DNA of 6,723 nucleotides from Candidatus Saccharimonadia bacterium (GCA_938050265.1 CALLJT010000044.1:1-6723); one strand, 5' to 3'. Shown: positions 1 to 5,055, counted from the first letter of the stretch. Program-made: numbers and translations. Notes: generated from the sequence alone by a model not told the origin.

Positions 1-1140
1 CGGATACCTTACCTGAAGAGTGTCATACCTCACGTGCCGTACATAGGAACCCCAACGCCAGAGTCGCTCGACTGGTCTACAGACAAAATCCTTATGAGGA
101 AGATGATCGAGGCGCATGATCCATCTCTGACGCCACGATTCCTTATTGCAGAGGAGGCTTCCGTGGAGGTGATCGAACGTGTTGGCAAACGGATAGGCTA
201 CCCAGTTATCGTTAAGCCAGCTGGGCTTGCAGGCAGCAAACTTGTCAGTATGTGCTACCACGAAGAAGAGCTCCAGCATGTGCTCAAGAGAACGTTCCGT
301 AAACTACAGAAAGCGTATGATAAGTATGAGGGCAGGGGTGAGCCACAGGTTATCGTTGAGCAGGCTCTAGAGGGGGCTCTATACTCAGTGGATGGCTATG
401 TGAATTCAAAAGGTCAAACAACACTTCTGCAGCCAGTCCATGTTAAGACTGGCAAAGAAATCGGATTTGACGACTTTTTCGGTTATCGTCAAATGACACC
501 GACGCTCTTGAATAAAGACAGTATCAATGGGGCTCATGAAGCTACTCGCCAAACTATCAAGGCGCTTGGTCTTCGGTCGACAACTGTACATTGCGAGTTG
601 TTCAGGACAGAACAGGGCTGGAAGATTATAGAGCTTGGTCCGCGCATGGGTGGCTTTAGGGATGTGTTGTATAGACTATCGTATGATATACCTCATATCG
701 TCAACGATGTACTTATACGTGCGGATATGAAGCCAATTGTTTCTAAAAAGAGTATTGCAACGACTGCTTACATGAAGTTTTACGCAGAGGAGGAAGGTAT
801 TTTCATGAAGCTGAGCGGTATCGCTGCAGTGAAAAAGCTCGAGTCTTTTGTGAGTGTCGATGTTGATCGTGAGATAGGTGACGAGTTAAATTATGCAAAA
901 AATGGCGGACACGTAGTGGTCAAACTGGTACTGAGTCACGCAGATCGATCAAGCTTGCTTGCAGATATACGTAGAGCCGAACAGGCGATTATTATTGAGA
1001 CACGGCCTACACACGTTTTGAGAAAACAGATCCAGGAGACCGCCGATGCACTGCTCCAGCCAATCGAAGATGTTGAATTCAAGGGTAAAAAAGCGGCGAA
1101 AAAGGTCAAAGATCGTATCAAGAAAGATTTGCAGCTGTAG
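1..1140 (+). CDS. ATP-grasp family carboxylate-amine/thiol ligase, 5'-truncated by window edge
   Basis: The frame is open from base 1, so the GTG at 34 is probably an internal valine and the start lies upstream. The protein begins at the linker before the ATP-grasp fold (IPYLKSVIPHVPYIGTP, as in D-Ala-D-Ala ligase-like enzymes); the N-terminal pre-ATP-grasp domain is missing. Counting from the Val codon at 34: nucleotide-binding lysine in GYPVIVKP (K61), hinge VEQAL (109-113), an acidic position in HCELF (E188), and metal-site segment IIELGPRMGG with E200 and R204. The usual E-x-N-x-R reads ELGPR here, so the metal-binding Asn is Gly. Residues about 240-325 look like the small C-terminal domain of L-amino-acid ligase or biotin-carboxylase-like enzymes, followed by a Lys-rich tail. 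Family knowledge: these enzymes join a carboxylate to an amine or thiol through an acyl-phosphate made with ATP. The substrate cannot be told from sequence. It ends in TAG, 21 nt before the next ATG. Confidence 0.85.
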   Translation, partial: RIPYLKSVIPHVPYIGTPTPESLDWSTDKILMRKMIEAHDPSLTPRFLIAEEASVEVIERVGKRIGYPVIVKPAGLAGSKLVSMCYHEEELQHVLKRTFRKLQKAYDKYEGRGEPQVIVEQALEGALYSVDGYVNSKGQTTLLQPVHVKTGKEIGFDDFFGYRQMTPTLLNKDSINGAHEATRQTIKALGLRSTTVHCELFRTEQGWKIIELGPRMGGFRDVLYRLSYDIPHIVNDVLIRADMKPIVSKKSIATTAYMKFYAEEEGIFMKLSGIAAVKKLESFVSVDVDREIGDELNYAKNGGHVVVKLVLSHADRSSLLADIRRAEQAIIIETRPTHVLRKQIQETADALLQPIEDVEFKGKKAAKKVKDRIKKDLQL

Positions 1141-1148
1141 AGCTGGTA

Positions 1149-1154
1149 TATACT
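1149..1154 (+). promoter_or_regulatory. Possible -10 box (TATACT) of the DUF192 gene
   Basis: TATACT lies 7 nt before the ATG at 1162, close to the 6-nt spacing seen at other starts in the window. An overlapping reading is TGG-TATATA at 1144-1152. It would make the DUF192 mRNA leaderless or nearly so. GGGTGG at 1155-1160 could instead act as a weak ribosome binding site on a read-through transcript from the ATP-grasp gene. The two explanations cannot be separated here. Confidence 0.35.
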
Positions 1155-1161
1155 GGGTGGT

Positions 1162-1626
1162 ATGGCAGTAGAGAAGCGCAAAAAGAGTCCGGTTAGGCTG
1201 GCGTTCGGTATTGGTATTGTTGTGGTCGGAATCGTAATACTGGCGCAGGGTATAACAGGGCTTACAGACAATAGGCAGCGGGCATTTGCGCCGGATGGGT
1301 TTATCACAATTGAGGTTGTTGATACGCCAGAGTTGCGCACTCAAGGGCTGTCTGGCAGGGAGGGCATTGCAGAGAACGACGGCATGCTGTTTGTGTTTGA
1401 TGAGCCGTCTGCTCAAAATTGTTTTTGGATGAAAGACATGCGGTTTTCTATCGACATGATATGGCTCGATAGCGACAAAACTGTGCTCAACGTTGCACCC
1501 GATGTGTCACCAGAGACGTTTCCTGAGAGGTTCTGTCCCGAGGGAGATGCGAAATATGGGCTAGAGCTAGCGTCTGGTGGCGCTGAGACGTACGGTTTAC
1601 GGCCTGCTGAGGAGCTTCGCTTCTAG
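1162..1626 (+). CDS. Membrane-anchored DUF192 protein
   Basis: 154 aa. A basic N-terminus (MAVEKRKKSPVRL) leads into one hydrophobic segment, about residues 12-33, giving a signal anchor with the rest outside the membrane. Residues about 46-154 match the DUF192 family (PF02643): TQGLSGREGIAENDGMLFVF (60-79), FWMKDMRFSIDMIWLD (88-103) and a C-terminal LELASGGAETYGLRP stretch (134-148). Cys87 and Cys125 might pair. The domain is complete; a small extracytoplasmic domain behind one anchor is common in this family, whose biochemical role is unknown. The start is the first ATG after the upstream stop and is well placed before the anchor. It is in the same reading frame as the preceding ATP-grasp gene, separated by that gene's TAG and seven codons. 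It may be co-transcribed or use the TATACT at 1149. No function beyond the family name can be given. Confidence 0.88.
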   Translation: MAVEKRKKSPVRLAFGIGIVVVGIVILAQGITGLTDNRQRAFAPDGFITIEVVDTPELRTQGLSGREGIAENDGMLFVFDEPSAQNCFWMKDMRFSIDMIWLDSDKTVLNVAPDVSPETFPERFCPEGDAKYGLELASGGAETYGLRPAEELRF

Positions 1627-1641
1627 CCAATATCTAGGTGA

Positions 1642-1760
1642 TGACCCACGCTCACGTTTCCCTCCTCGAGTAGCGTTTCGCGCAGTGTCACCCTTAAAAA
1701 AGGTGCCTCTGGCTGCACTACGCTTATACTACTCTCACAGGGAAACATGAGCGTGGGTCA
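1642..1760. repeat. 119-bp imperfect palindrome with 22-bp terminal inverted repeats (MITE-like or structured RNA)
   Basis: Left arm 1642-1663 (TGACCCACGCTCA...) and right arm 1739-1760 (...TGAGCGTGGGTCA) are inverted copies matching at 21 of 22 positions. Further pairing continues inward: GAGTAG 1668-1673 with CTACTC 1729-1734; GCG.AGTG 1680-1687 with CACT.CGC 1716-1723; CACC 1689-1692 with GGTG 1702-1705, leaving an A-rich loop. The whole unit can fold as one long interrupted hairpin and fills most of the gap between two plus-strand genes. There is no open reading frame worth calling. It could be a non-autonomous mobile element, a REP-like unit or an RNA; a simple intrinsic terminator is unlikely, since no T tract follows either arm. 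Confidence 0.8.
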
Positions 1761-1788
1761 GATCTGGATGAGCCTGCTTGGGTAGGGG

Positions 1789-1797
1789 TGGTATACT
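1789..1797 (+). promoter_or_regulatory. Extended -10 promoter (TGG-TATACT) of the metallopeptidase gene
   Basis: TGGTATACT is a near-ideal extended -10 element (TGN then TATACT). It ends 12 nt before the ATG at 1810, so the transcript would carry a leader of only about 5-6 nt, with no room for a normal Shine-Dalgarno. It lies 28 nt beyond the right arm of the palindrome at 1642-1760. No clear -35 box is visible, which is usual for extended -10 promoters. Confidence 0.6.
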
Positions 1798-1809
1798 AGT
1801 AGGTAGATT

Positions 1810-2658
1810 ATGGCAAATTGGGATAAAATCAAAACAAGAGGTCGCGTCGACGATAGGCGTGGCAACCCTGGATCAATGCAGGGGTTGCCTTCGTTTAATT
1901 TGAACGGTCTTGGGGGTTCAGGTTTGCTTATGCTGCTTGCTGTTCTGGGCGTTCAGATGCTCGTTGGTGGCGGGCAGCTTGATCTTGGAAGCGTGCTGGG
2001 ACAGCTTGAATCAGCACAGCCGACGAGTTCGCAGGTGTCTGAGCCCATCGAGGACGGGTATGACGATTTTGCTGGAGCGGTTTTAGGCTCAGCAAACGAG
2101 ACGTGGGATCAGATTTTTAAGAGTAGCGACAAGACATATGTCGAGCCGACGCTTGTGTTGTTCCGCGGTGGGACGCAGTCTGGCTGCGGATTTGCGAGCT
2201 CACAGGTGGGTCCGCATTATTGCCCGGCGGATGAAACTATTTACATCGACGAAACATTTTTTGACGAGCTGGTGCGACGGTTTGGAGCGAGGGGTGGTGA
2301 CGTTGCAGAAGCATATGTGATCGCACACGAAGTTGCACACCATGTACAGAACCGACTTGGGATTATGGACACATACGGTCGTTCACGCGACAACCAGACG
2401 TCGGTGAATTTGGAGCTGCAGGCGGATTGCTTCGCTGGGATATGGGCACATTCGATCAAAGACGCAGGCGTGTTCGAACCAGGCGAGATTAACGAAGCGA
2501 TTGACGCGGCAGAAGCAGTCGGGGATGATCGCATACAGGAATCAGTGCAGGGAAGAGTAGATCCTGAATCATGGACGCACGGTAGTTCAGAACAGCGCAA
2601 GCAGTGGTTCAGTATCGGTTTTGACACCGGCGACCCGTCTCGGTGCAACACGTTCTAG
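1810..2658 (+). CDS. Membrane-anchored neutral zinc metallopeptidase (YpfJ-like, PF04228)
   Basis: 282 aa, the usual size of the family. A charged N-terminus with DDRRG (14-18) is followed by a Gly-rich hydrophobic anchor (about 34-55, GGSGLLMLLAVLGVQMLVGG) and a linker. The catalytic domain runs from about 85 to the end. Signature parts visible: SGCG...GPHYCPADETIYID (124-146), the zinc motif HEVAHH (H173, E174, H177) and the downstream ELQADCFAGIW (202-212), whose Glu is the probable third zinc ligand. Cys126 and Cys138 lie where the family usually has a disulfide. The stop TAG at 1804-1806 lies in frame just upstream, so ATG 1810 is the only sensible start. Family knowledge: a predicted zinc protease anchored in the cytoplasmic membrane and facing outward; substrates are not established. 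It is probably a single-gene unit from the promoter at 1789. Confidence 0.93.
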   Translation: MANWDKIKTRGRVDDRRGNPGSMQGLPSFNLNGLGGSGLLMLLAVLGVQMLVGGGQLDLGSVLGQLESAQPTSSQVSEPIEDGYDDFAGAVLGSANETWDQIFKSSDKTYVEPTLVLFRGGTQSGCGFASSQVGPHYCPADETIYIDETFFDELVRRFGARGGDVAEAYVIAHEVAHHVQNRLGIMDTYGRSRDNQTSVNLELQADCFAGIWAHSIKDAGVFEPGEINEAIDAAEAVGDDRIQESVQGRVDPESWTHGSSEQRKQWFSIGFDTGDPSRCNTF

Positions 2659-2663
2659 TACTC

Positions 2664-2678
2664 AGCGTTAATAACGCT
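2664..2678. promoter_or_regulatory. Perfect palindrome in promoter spacer, possible operator
   Basis: AGCGTTA-A-TAACGCT is a perfect 7+1+7 inverted repeat. It lies between the stop of the metallopeptidase gene and the extended -10 of the next gene, ending 2 nt before the TG of that element, so a bound protein would cover the -35/spacer region. It lacks a T tract and has a one-base centre, so an intrinsic terminator is unlikely. The operator role is an inference from position only. Confidence 0.4.
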
Positions 2679-2680
2679 TG

Positions 2681-2689
2681 TGCTAAACT
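2681..2689 (+). promoter_or_regulatory. Extended -10 promoter (TGC-TAAACT), leaderless start
   Basis: TGCTAAACT ends exactly 6 nt before the ATG at 2696. With normal -10 to +1 spacing, transcription would begin at or next to the A of the ATG. No Shine-Dalgarno is present in the intervening GTTAGC. The same geometry is found before the starts at 4368, 5056 and 5180. Confidence 0.55.
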
Positions 2690-2695
2690 GTTAGC

Positions 2696-3151
2696 ATGAA
2701 TGACGTTATCGTTTCATTGTTAATTTCTGCGGCTGTACCGGTTGTTTCTCTTGCCGTCTTTCGGGCTAATGCCGCAGTGAGCTTTTTTGCTGCATGTACG
2801 GGGATTGTACTGTTGAGCGGACTCGACCCTGCTGTCGTATCTACGTCTGCAGTGTTTTTGCCTGGCGAGGGTGAAGCGTATGTCCGTATCGCTGTCATGA
2901 TGTTGACCATGCTTCTCGCGGCGCTGTTGTATAGACATACCGTGCACGACGCACTACGGTGGGTGCTGCACGGCACAATAACGCTTTGTACGGTCGCTAT
3001 GTTGTGGGTTGTGCTTCCTAGTAAGACAGGTGTCGGCGCGCTTTTAAACGTCATTGACGAGCCACTATGGATCACGGTCAGCAATTATGAAACGCTCATA
3101 GTTGCGGTCGGGTTTTCGATAAGTGTCCTGATTGTTTTAAAGAACCGCTAG
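2696..3151 (+). CDS. Hypothetical polytopic membrane protein (about five helices)
   Basis: 151 aa, strongly hydrophobic and not recognised. Likely membrane segments are near residues 4-21, 25-42, 62-79, 88-107 and 131-148, with short polar loops: DPAVVSTSAVFLPGEGEAY (44-62) and PSKTGVGALLNVIDEPLW (108-125). His81, His84 and His92 lie close together around the third-to-fourth helix turn, but I cannot assign a role to them. The ATG at 2696 fits both the first hydrophobic helix and the -10 box ending 6 nt upstream. It ends in TAG and converges on the minus-strand gene, with only 6 nt between the two stops. The gene density and the hydrophobicity of the whole frame support it as real. No motif suggests transport, enzymatic activity or signalling. 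Confidence 0.75.
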   Translation: MNDVIVSLLISAAVPVVSLAVFRANAAVSFFAACTGIVLLSGLDPAVVSTSAVFLPGEGEAYVRIAVMMLTMLLAALLYRHTVHDALRWVLHGTITLCTVAMLWVVLPSKTGVGALLNVIDEPLWITVSNYETLIVAVGFSISVLIVLKNR

Positions 3152-3157
3152 TACTGT

Positions 3158-3838
3158 CTAGGTACCAGAGGTGTAAAACTCTTTGAAGTTCTGTGGAGGC
3201 GTTATTGTGTCGAAAGCCGCGCTGTAGTCATACGTGATTTCTGTGCGTTTGCCATTAGGTGCAGTGAGATGGATGTCGCTTACACGCTTGCTCGCAAGCT
3301 CTACTTGTAGCTCCACTTGCTCGTTGGTGATGGTGTTGACTGACGTGTACGTCCTGCATCGACCGAGCGTGCAGTTGTCTTCGCCTACTTCAGTTACGTT
3401 TGTGAGGTCACGCAAATCAGTGTCAGTGTAGCCGATAAATATGTCGTCTGCACCGAGTCCGTTGTCAGCACCGCCGACTTTGAGCCATGATTGGTCTTGA
3501 GGCATCCGGATGTACGTCTGGTCGTCAATGTAGAGAAACATGTTTTCGACAGAAGCTTCCTGTATGGTCGTACGTACGTTGCCGCGTGCATCGACGTTTG
3601 CTATTGCACGAATATCTCCATTCGGATCATTCCGGGTAAGCAGTGTGACTTCGTACGGTCCCTGGAATGACGCTTGGTCTACTTCGAATGGATTAGATTC
3701 AGATTGGACGCGGATATTGTCCAGTAAGCTTTCTGAGCGGTTGTCGTGGGCTTCTTTGTCGTTGCGACCCAGTAGCAGTGAGCTTGAACCGATCAGTATG
3801 GCGACGAGTCCGAGGGCTATAAAAAGATGTTTGTGCAT
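3158..3838 (-). CDS. Membrane-anchored extracytoplasmic protein, LolA/LppX-like fold suspected
   Basis: 226 aa. Residues 4-24 (HLFIALGLVAILIGSSSLLLG) form one signal anchor. No lipobox cysteine is visible, so it is more likely an uncleaved anchor than a lipoprotein. The rest alternates short polar beta strands: YEVTLLTRN (62-70), MFLYIDDQTYIRM (100-112, followed by SWLK), VELQVELASKRVSDIHLTAP (175-194), and RTEITYDYSAAFDTITPP (198-215). This pattern, ending in a strand and a 'T.TPP' exit, resembles LolA/LppX-type half-barrel proteins that bind lipid-like ligands; that is an inference from pattern alone. Cys156 and Cys161 could form a disulfide. An in-frame TAG lies 15 codon-bases upstream, so ATG 3838 is the only nearby start; no Shine-Dalgarno or well-placed extended -10 is visible. 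TAGAAT at 3891-3886 on the minus strand is a possible -10 with a longer leader. Confidence 0.78.
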   Translation of the reverse strand: MHKHLFIALGLVAILIGSSSLLLGRNDKEAHDNRSESLLDNIRVQSESNPFEVDQASFQGPYEVTLLTRNDPNGDIRAIANVDARGNVRTTIQEASVENMFLYIDDQTYIRMPQDQSWLKVGGADNGLGADDIFIGYTDTDLRDLTNVTEVGEDNCTLGRCRTYTSVNTITNEQVELQVELASKRVSDIHLTAPNGKRTEITYDYSAAFDTITPPQNFKEFYTSGT

Positions 3839-3974
3839 AGAGTCTACTGTCTAGAGCGGTTAGATTGCTTATGATTACTGCCTCTATTCTACACCATGTA
3901 GCGCAGCTTGAACAAATGTTGACTTATGTGTCTATTTCAGGGATAATACCCCTGTTCTGGACATTTTTTGCTAT

Positions 3975-4003
3975 CCATCTAAGACCGTGGGTAGAGCACA
4001 GGC
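3975..4003 (+). repeat. Degenerate 5'-half tRNA-Lys fragment upstream of the intact gene
   Basis: An ungapped alignment at a 95-base offset to the intact tRNA (4070-4098) gives 19 of 29 matches, including a 12-base exact run, TAGAGCACAGGC (3992-4003), equal to the end of the D arm and start of the anticodon stem (4087-4098). CCAT at 3975 and TGG at 3988 also keep their spacing. The D-stem 5' strand is not kept. A shorter chance match cannot be excluded, but the shared spacing and the two other tRNA copies nearby support a remnant. Confidence 0.5.
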
Positions 4004-4036
4004 ATATTGTGCCTTTTAGAAAAAGCCCAGAACCTT

Positions 4037-4042
4037 TACAAT
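4037..4042 (+). promoter_or_regulatory. Putative -10 box of tRNA-Lys (TACAAT)
   Basis: TACAAT lies 24 nt upstream of the mature tRNA 5' end, which would give a 5' leader of roughly 17 nt for RNase P removal. The best -35 candidate at 17-bp spacing, TTTTAG (4014-4019), is weak. Confidence 0.4.
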
Positions 4043-4066
4043 GCGTACGTAACACCGTAGAAATAC

Positions 4067-4143
4067 GGGCCATTAGCTCAGCTGGTTAGAGCACAGGCCT
4101 TTTAAGCCTGGTGTCCTGGGTTCGAGTCCCAGATGGCCCTCCA
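4067..4143 (+). tRNA. tRNA-Lys (anticodon UUU), CCA encoded
   Basis: A full cloverleaf can be drawn by hand. Acceptor GGGCCAT (4067-4073) pairs perfectly with ATGGCCC (4133-4139). The D stem is GCTC/GAGC (4076-4079/4089-4092). The anticodon stem CAGGC/GCCTG (4094-4098/4106-4110) closes loop CTTTTAA with anticodon TTT at 4101-4103. The variable loop is GTGTC; the T stem CTGGG/CCCAG (4116-4120/4128-4132) closes loop TTCGAGT. CCA is encoded at 4141-4143. The discriminator base (4140) is T, whereas bacterial tRNA-Lys usually has A or G, so this is an oddity rather than a reason to doubt the anticodon. All stems are fully paired, so the gene looks functional. Parts of it are repeated at 3975-4003, 4185-4212 (inverted) and 4298-4318. 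Confidence 0.96.
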
Positions 4144-4150
4144 AAAGATA

Positions 4151-4180
4151 AACCCCTCCTCCGGAAGGGGTTTTTCTTTT
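4151..4180 (+). terminator. Intrinsic terminator after tRNA-Lys
   Basis: AACCCCT (4151-4157) pairs with AGGGGTT (4166-4172) around an 8-base loop, and the T-rich run TTTTTCTTTT (4171-4180) follows at once. It begins 8 nt after the encoded CCA, so the tRNA is a single-gene transcript and the structured region beyond it is not simply its trailer. Confidence 0.88.
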
Positions 4181-4184
4181 GACG

Positions 4185-4212
4185 GTCCACCTGGGACTCA
4201 ACACAGGACACC
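4185..4212 (-). repeat. Inverted degenerate copy of tRNA-Lys variable loop, T arm and acceptor strand
   Basis: Read on the minus strand, this aligns to tRNA positions 4110-4138 with 25 matches in 29 columns (three substitutions and one missing base in the T loop, where TTCGA has become TTGA). It is too well conserved to be chance, but the missing T-loop base and a broken T-stem pair make it non-functional as a tRNA arm. It forms the left closing arm of the structured element. Confidence 0.75.
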
Positions 4213-4297
4213 AAGGTGTCTTGTGGGGAAGAGCGCCAGTGGCGCTCTGAGTAGCTATTTCCCTCGACAACTATGTTGGCGAAGGTGAAATAGTGAA

Positions 4298-4318
4298 TCG
4301 AGTCCCTCCTGGCCCTCC
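4298..4318 (+). repeat. Direct degenerate copy of tRNA-Lys 3' end (att-like)
   Basis: TCGAGTCCC (4298-4306), three differing bases, then TGGCCCTCC (4310-4318) repeats the tRNA 3' end at 4122-4142 with the same spacing: 18 of 21 matches at a 176-base offset. A partial copy of a tRNA 3' end downstream of the intact gene is the classic trace left by site-specific integration. No integrase gene is in the window, so the att interpretation is an inference. Confidence 0.7.
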
Positions 4319-4352
4319 CAAATTCATAACCCCTCTATCATTCAAGATATTT

Positions 4353-4361
4353 TGATATAAT
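4353..4361 (+). promoter_or_regulatory. Extended -10 promoter (TGA-TATAAT), leaderless start
   Basis: A consensus TATAAT with TGN before it ends exactly 6 nt ahead of the ATG at 4368. The intervening TAAACA has no Shine-Dalgarno. Transcription is expected to start at the ATG itself. Confidence 0.7.
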
Positions 4362-4367
4362 TAAACA

Positions 4368-4904
4368 ATGCCAAACAATGTGTACATTTTTAGGGGCGGG
4401 CCAGCATCCGGAAAAGGAACTATTACCAAAGAGTTCTGTAAACTACTAGGTCAACCAACGGCACTTATTCAGCAAGATAATCTGCGGTGGAATTTCCATT
4501 TGGTTGGCCGAGAAATACCTGACGTTACGGATAAAGAGCATAGGTTCGCTAACAGTAACACTTTAATGTTATTTGAGGAATATCTCAAAAACGGTAGCTA
4601 TAATATCGTAGTTGAAGGCTTGTTTACCTGGAACGATAAGCAATCGAGTCAAGGAACTGCTATAGATTATAAAAATACAGCCGAAAAACATGGGTATAAG
4701 CCGATCTTGATACTGCTCAAAGCCGACAAAACAGTGCTACAGCAACGTAACCAAGCGAGAGATTATTCAGTACCAGATCAAGAATTTGACCAACTGCACA
4801 GTAACGTGTACGGACTTGTTGGAGATGACGAGATTGTTATCGATAGCACCGAGATGACAATTCAGCAAACGCTTATGCAGCTTGAACGTCTAGTTCGTAG
4901 TTAG
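4368..4904 (+). CDS. P-loop nucleoside/small-molecule kinase of the AAA_33 / zeta-toxin-like group
   Basis: 178 aa. The first strand VYIFRG leads straight into a Walker A loop, GGPASGKGT (10-18), with Lys16 as the phosphate-binding residue. DNLRWNF (about 37-43) is placed where these kinases bind their substrate or start the second core strand; NIVVEGLF (79-86) is a hydrophobic strand with an acidic end of Walker-B type; ILILLKADKTVLQQRNQARD (113-132) has the Arg-bearing lid helix typical of the superfamily. DEIVIDST (154-161) matches the common terminal strand. Related proteins phosphorylate nucleosides, antibiotics, RNA ends or, in zeta toxins, UDP-N-acetylglucosamine. The substrate here is unknown, and no antitoxin gene is adjacent, so 'toxin' is not supported. 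By hand count GC is about 41-42% over 4381-4860, against about 50-53% in sampled parts of the metallopeptidase gene. With its position right after tRNA-derived repeats, this suggests acquisition by transfer. Confidence 0.8.
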   Translation: MPNNVYIFRGGPASGKGTITKEFCKLLGQPTALIQQDNLRWNFHLVGREIPDVTDKEHRFANSNTLMLFEEYLKNGSYNIVVEGLFTWNDKQSSQGTAIDYKNTAEKHGYKPILILLKADKTVLQQRNQARDYSVPDQEFDQLHSNVYGLVGDDEIVIDSTEMTIQQTLMQLERLVRS

Positions 4905-5040
4905 TTCTACTGGAATTCAGGTTGCCTGAGGTCGATCACCCGGAAAGATACGACGATCATGATGTAGTATTTGCGTCTTGTTTCGACAACGGTCAAAGCG
5001 GTTATTTCTTCACTGTCAATTAGCCCGCTAAAGATTCTAT

Positions 5041-5049
5041 TGATACACT
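5041..5049 (+). promoter_or_regulatory. Extended -10 promoter (TGA-TACACT), leaderless start
   Basis: TGATACACT ends exactly 6 nt before the ATG at 5056, with ATAGCC between and no Shine-Dalgarno. This is the main evidence, beyond hydrophobicity, that the tiny ORF downstream is expressed. Confidence 0.5.
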
Positions 5050-5055
5050 ATAGCC

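Larger units (their letters stand above)
4184..4318 (+). other. Branched structured element closed by tRNA-derived arms
   Basis: This gene-free stretch folds by hand into a closed multibranch structure. Outer stem: GG(T)CCA 4184-4189 with TGGCC 4310-4314. After a symmetric 3x3 internal loop comes a perfect 7-bp stem, GGGACTC 4193-4199 with GAGTCCC 4300-4306. Inside are three hairpins: H1 4202-4212/4215-4225 (11 bp, one G-T); H2 4230-4237/4241-4248 (8 bp perfect, loop AGT); H3 4255-4271/4275-4293 (7 bp, then shorter stems with small bulges, loop TAT). The closing arms are degenerate copies of the tRNA-Lys T arm and acceptor end, one inverted and one direct. It could be a small palindromic mobile element or integration scar at the tRNA 3' end, or a non-coding RNA. 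There is no promoter I would defend and no T tract after it. Confidence 0.6.

Noticed and set aside
34..36. GTG at 34 as the start of the ATP-grasp gene.
   Set aside because: The frame is open to base 1, the preceding residues match the linker of ATP-grasp ligases, and the N-terminal domain would otherwise be missing.
936..1416. Two long minus-strand ORFs (134 and 155 aa) across the ATP-grasp/DUF192 junction.
   Set aside because: They are antisense to two clearly recognisable protein families and overlap each other in different frames.
1675..1701. On the minus strand, AAGGGTGACACTGCGCG resembles the T-box motif of tRNA-sensing leaders (AGGGTGGNACCGCG).
   Set aside because: No gene for an aminoacyl-tRNA synthetase or amino-acid uptake follows on that strand (the DUF192 gene lies there in antisense), no terminator T tract follows, and the bases are explained by the palindrome pairing.
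3152..3854. Ten-base direct repeat TACTGTCTAG at 3152-3161 and 3845-3854, just outside both ends of the minus-strand gene.
   Set aside because: It is short, its flanks do not match, and it contains a stop codon sequence of the gene at one end; chance is a sufficient explanation.
3865..4089. Plus-strand 74-aa ORF before the tRNA.
   Set aside because: It runs into the tRNA-Lys gene, has no ribosome binding site or well-spaced -10 box, and its sequence looks like translated non-coding DNA with tRNA-like fragments.
4073..4270. Minus-strand 65-aa ORF ending in GHLGLEPRTPGLKG.
   Set aside because: This is the well-known false translation of a tRNA gene on its opposite strand; it also crosses the terminator and the structured element.
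4902..4965. Possible TAG read-through after the kinase gene (20 further codons to another TAG).
   Set aside because: The extension has no conserved-looking feature, and read-through after other TAG stops in the window soon meets TGA, so amber recoding is not supported.
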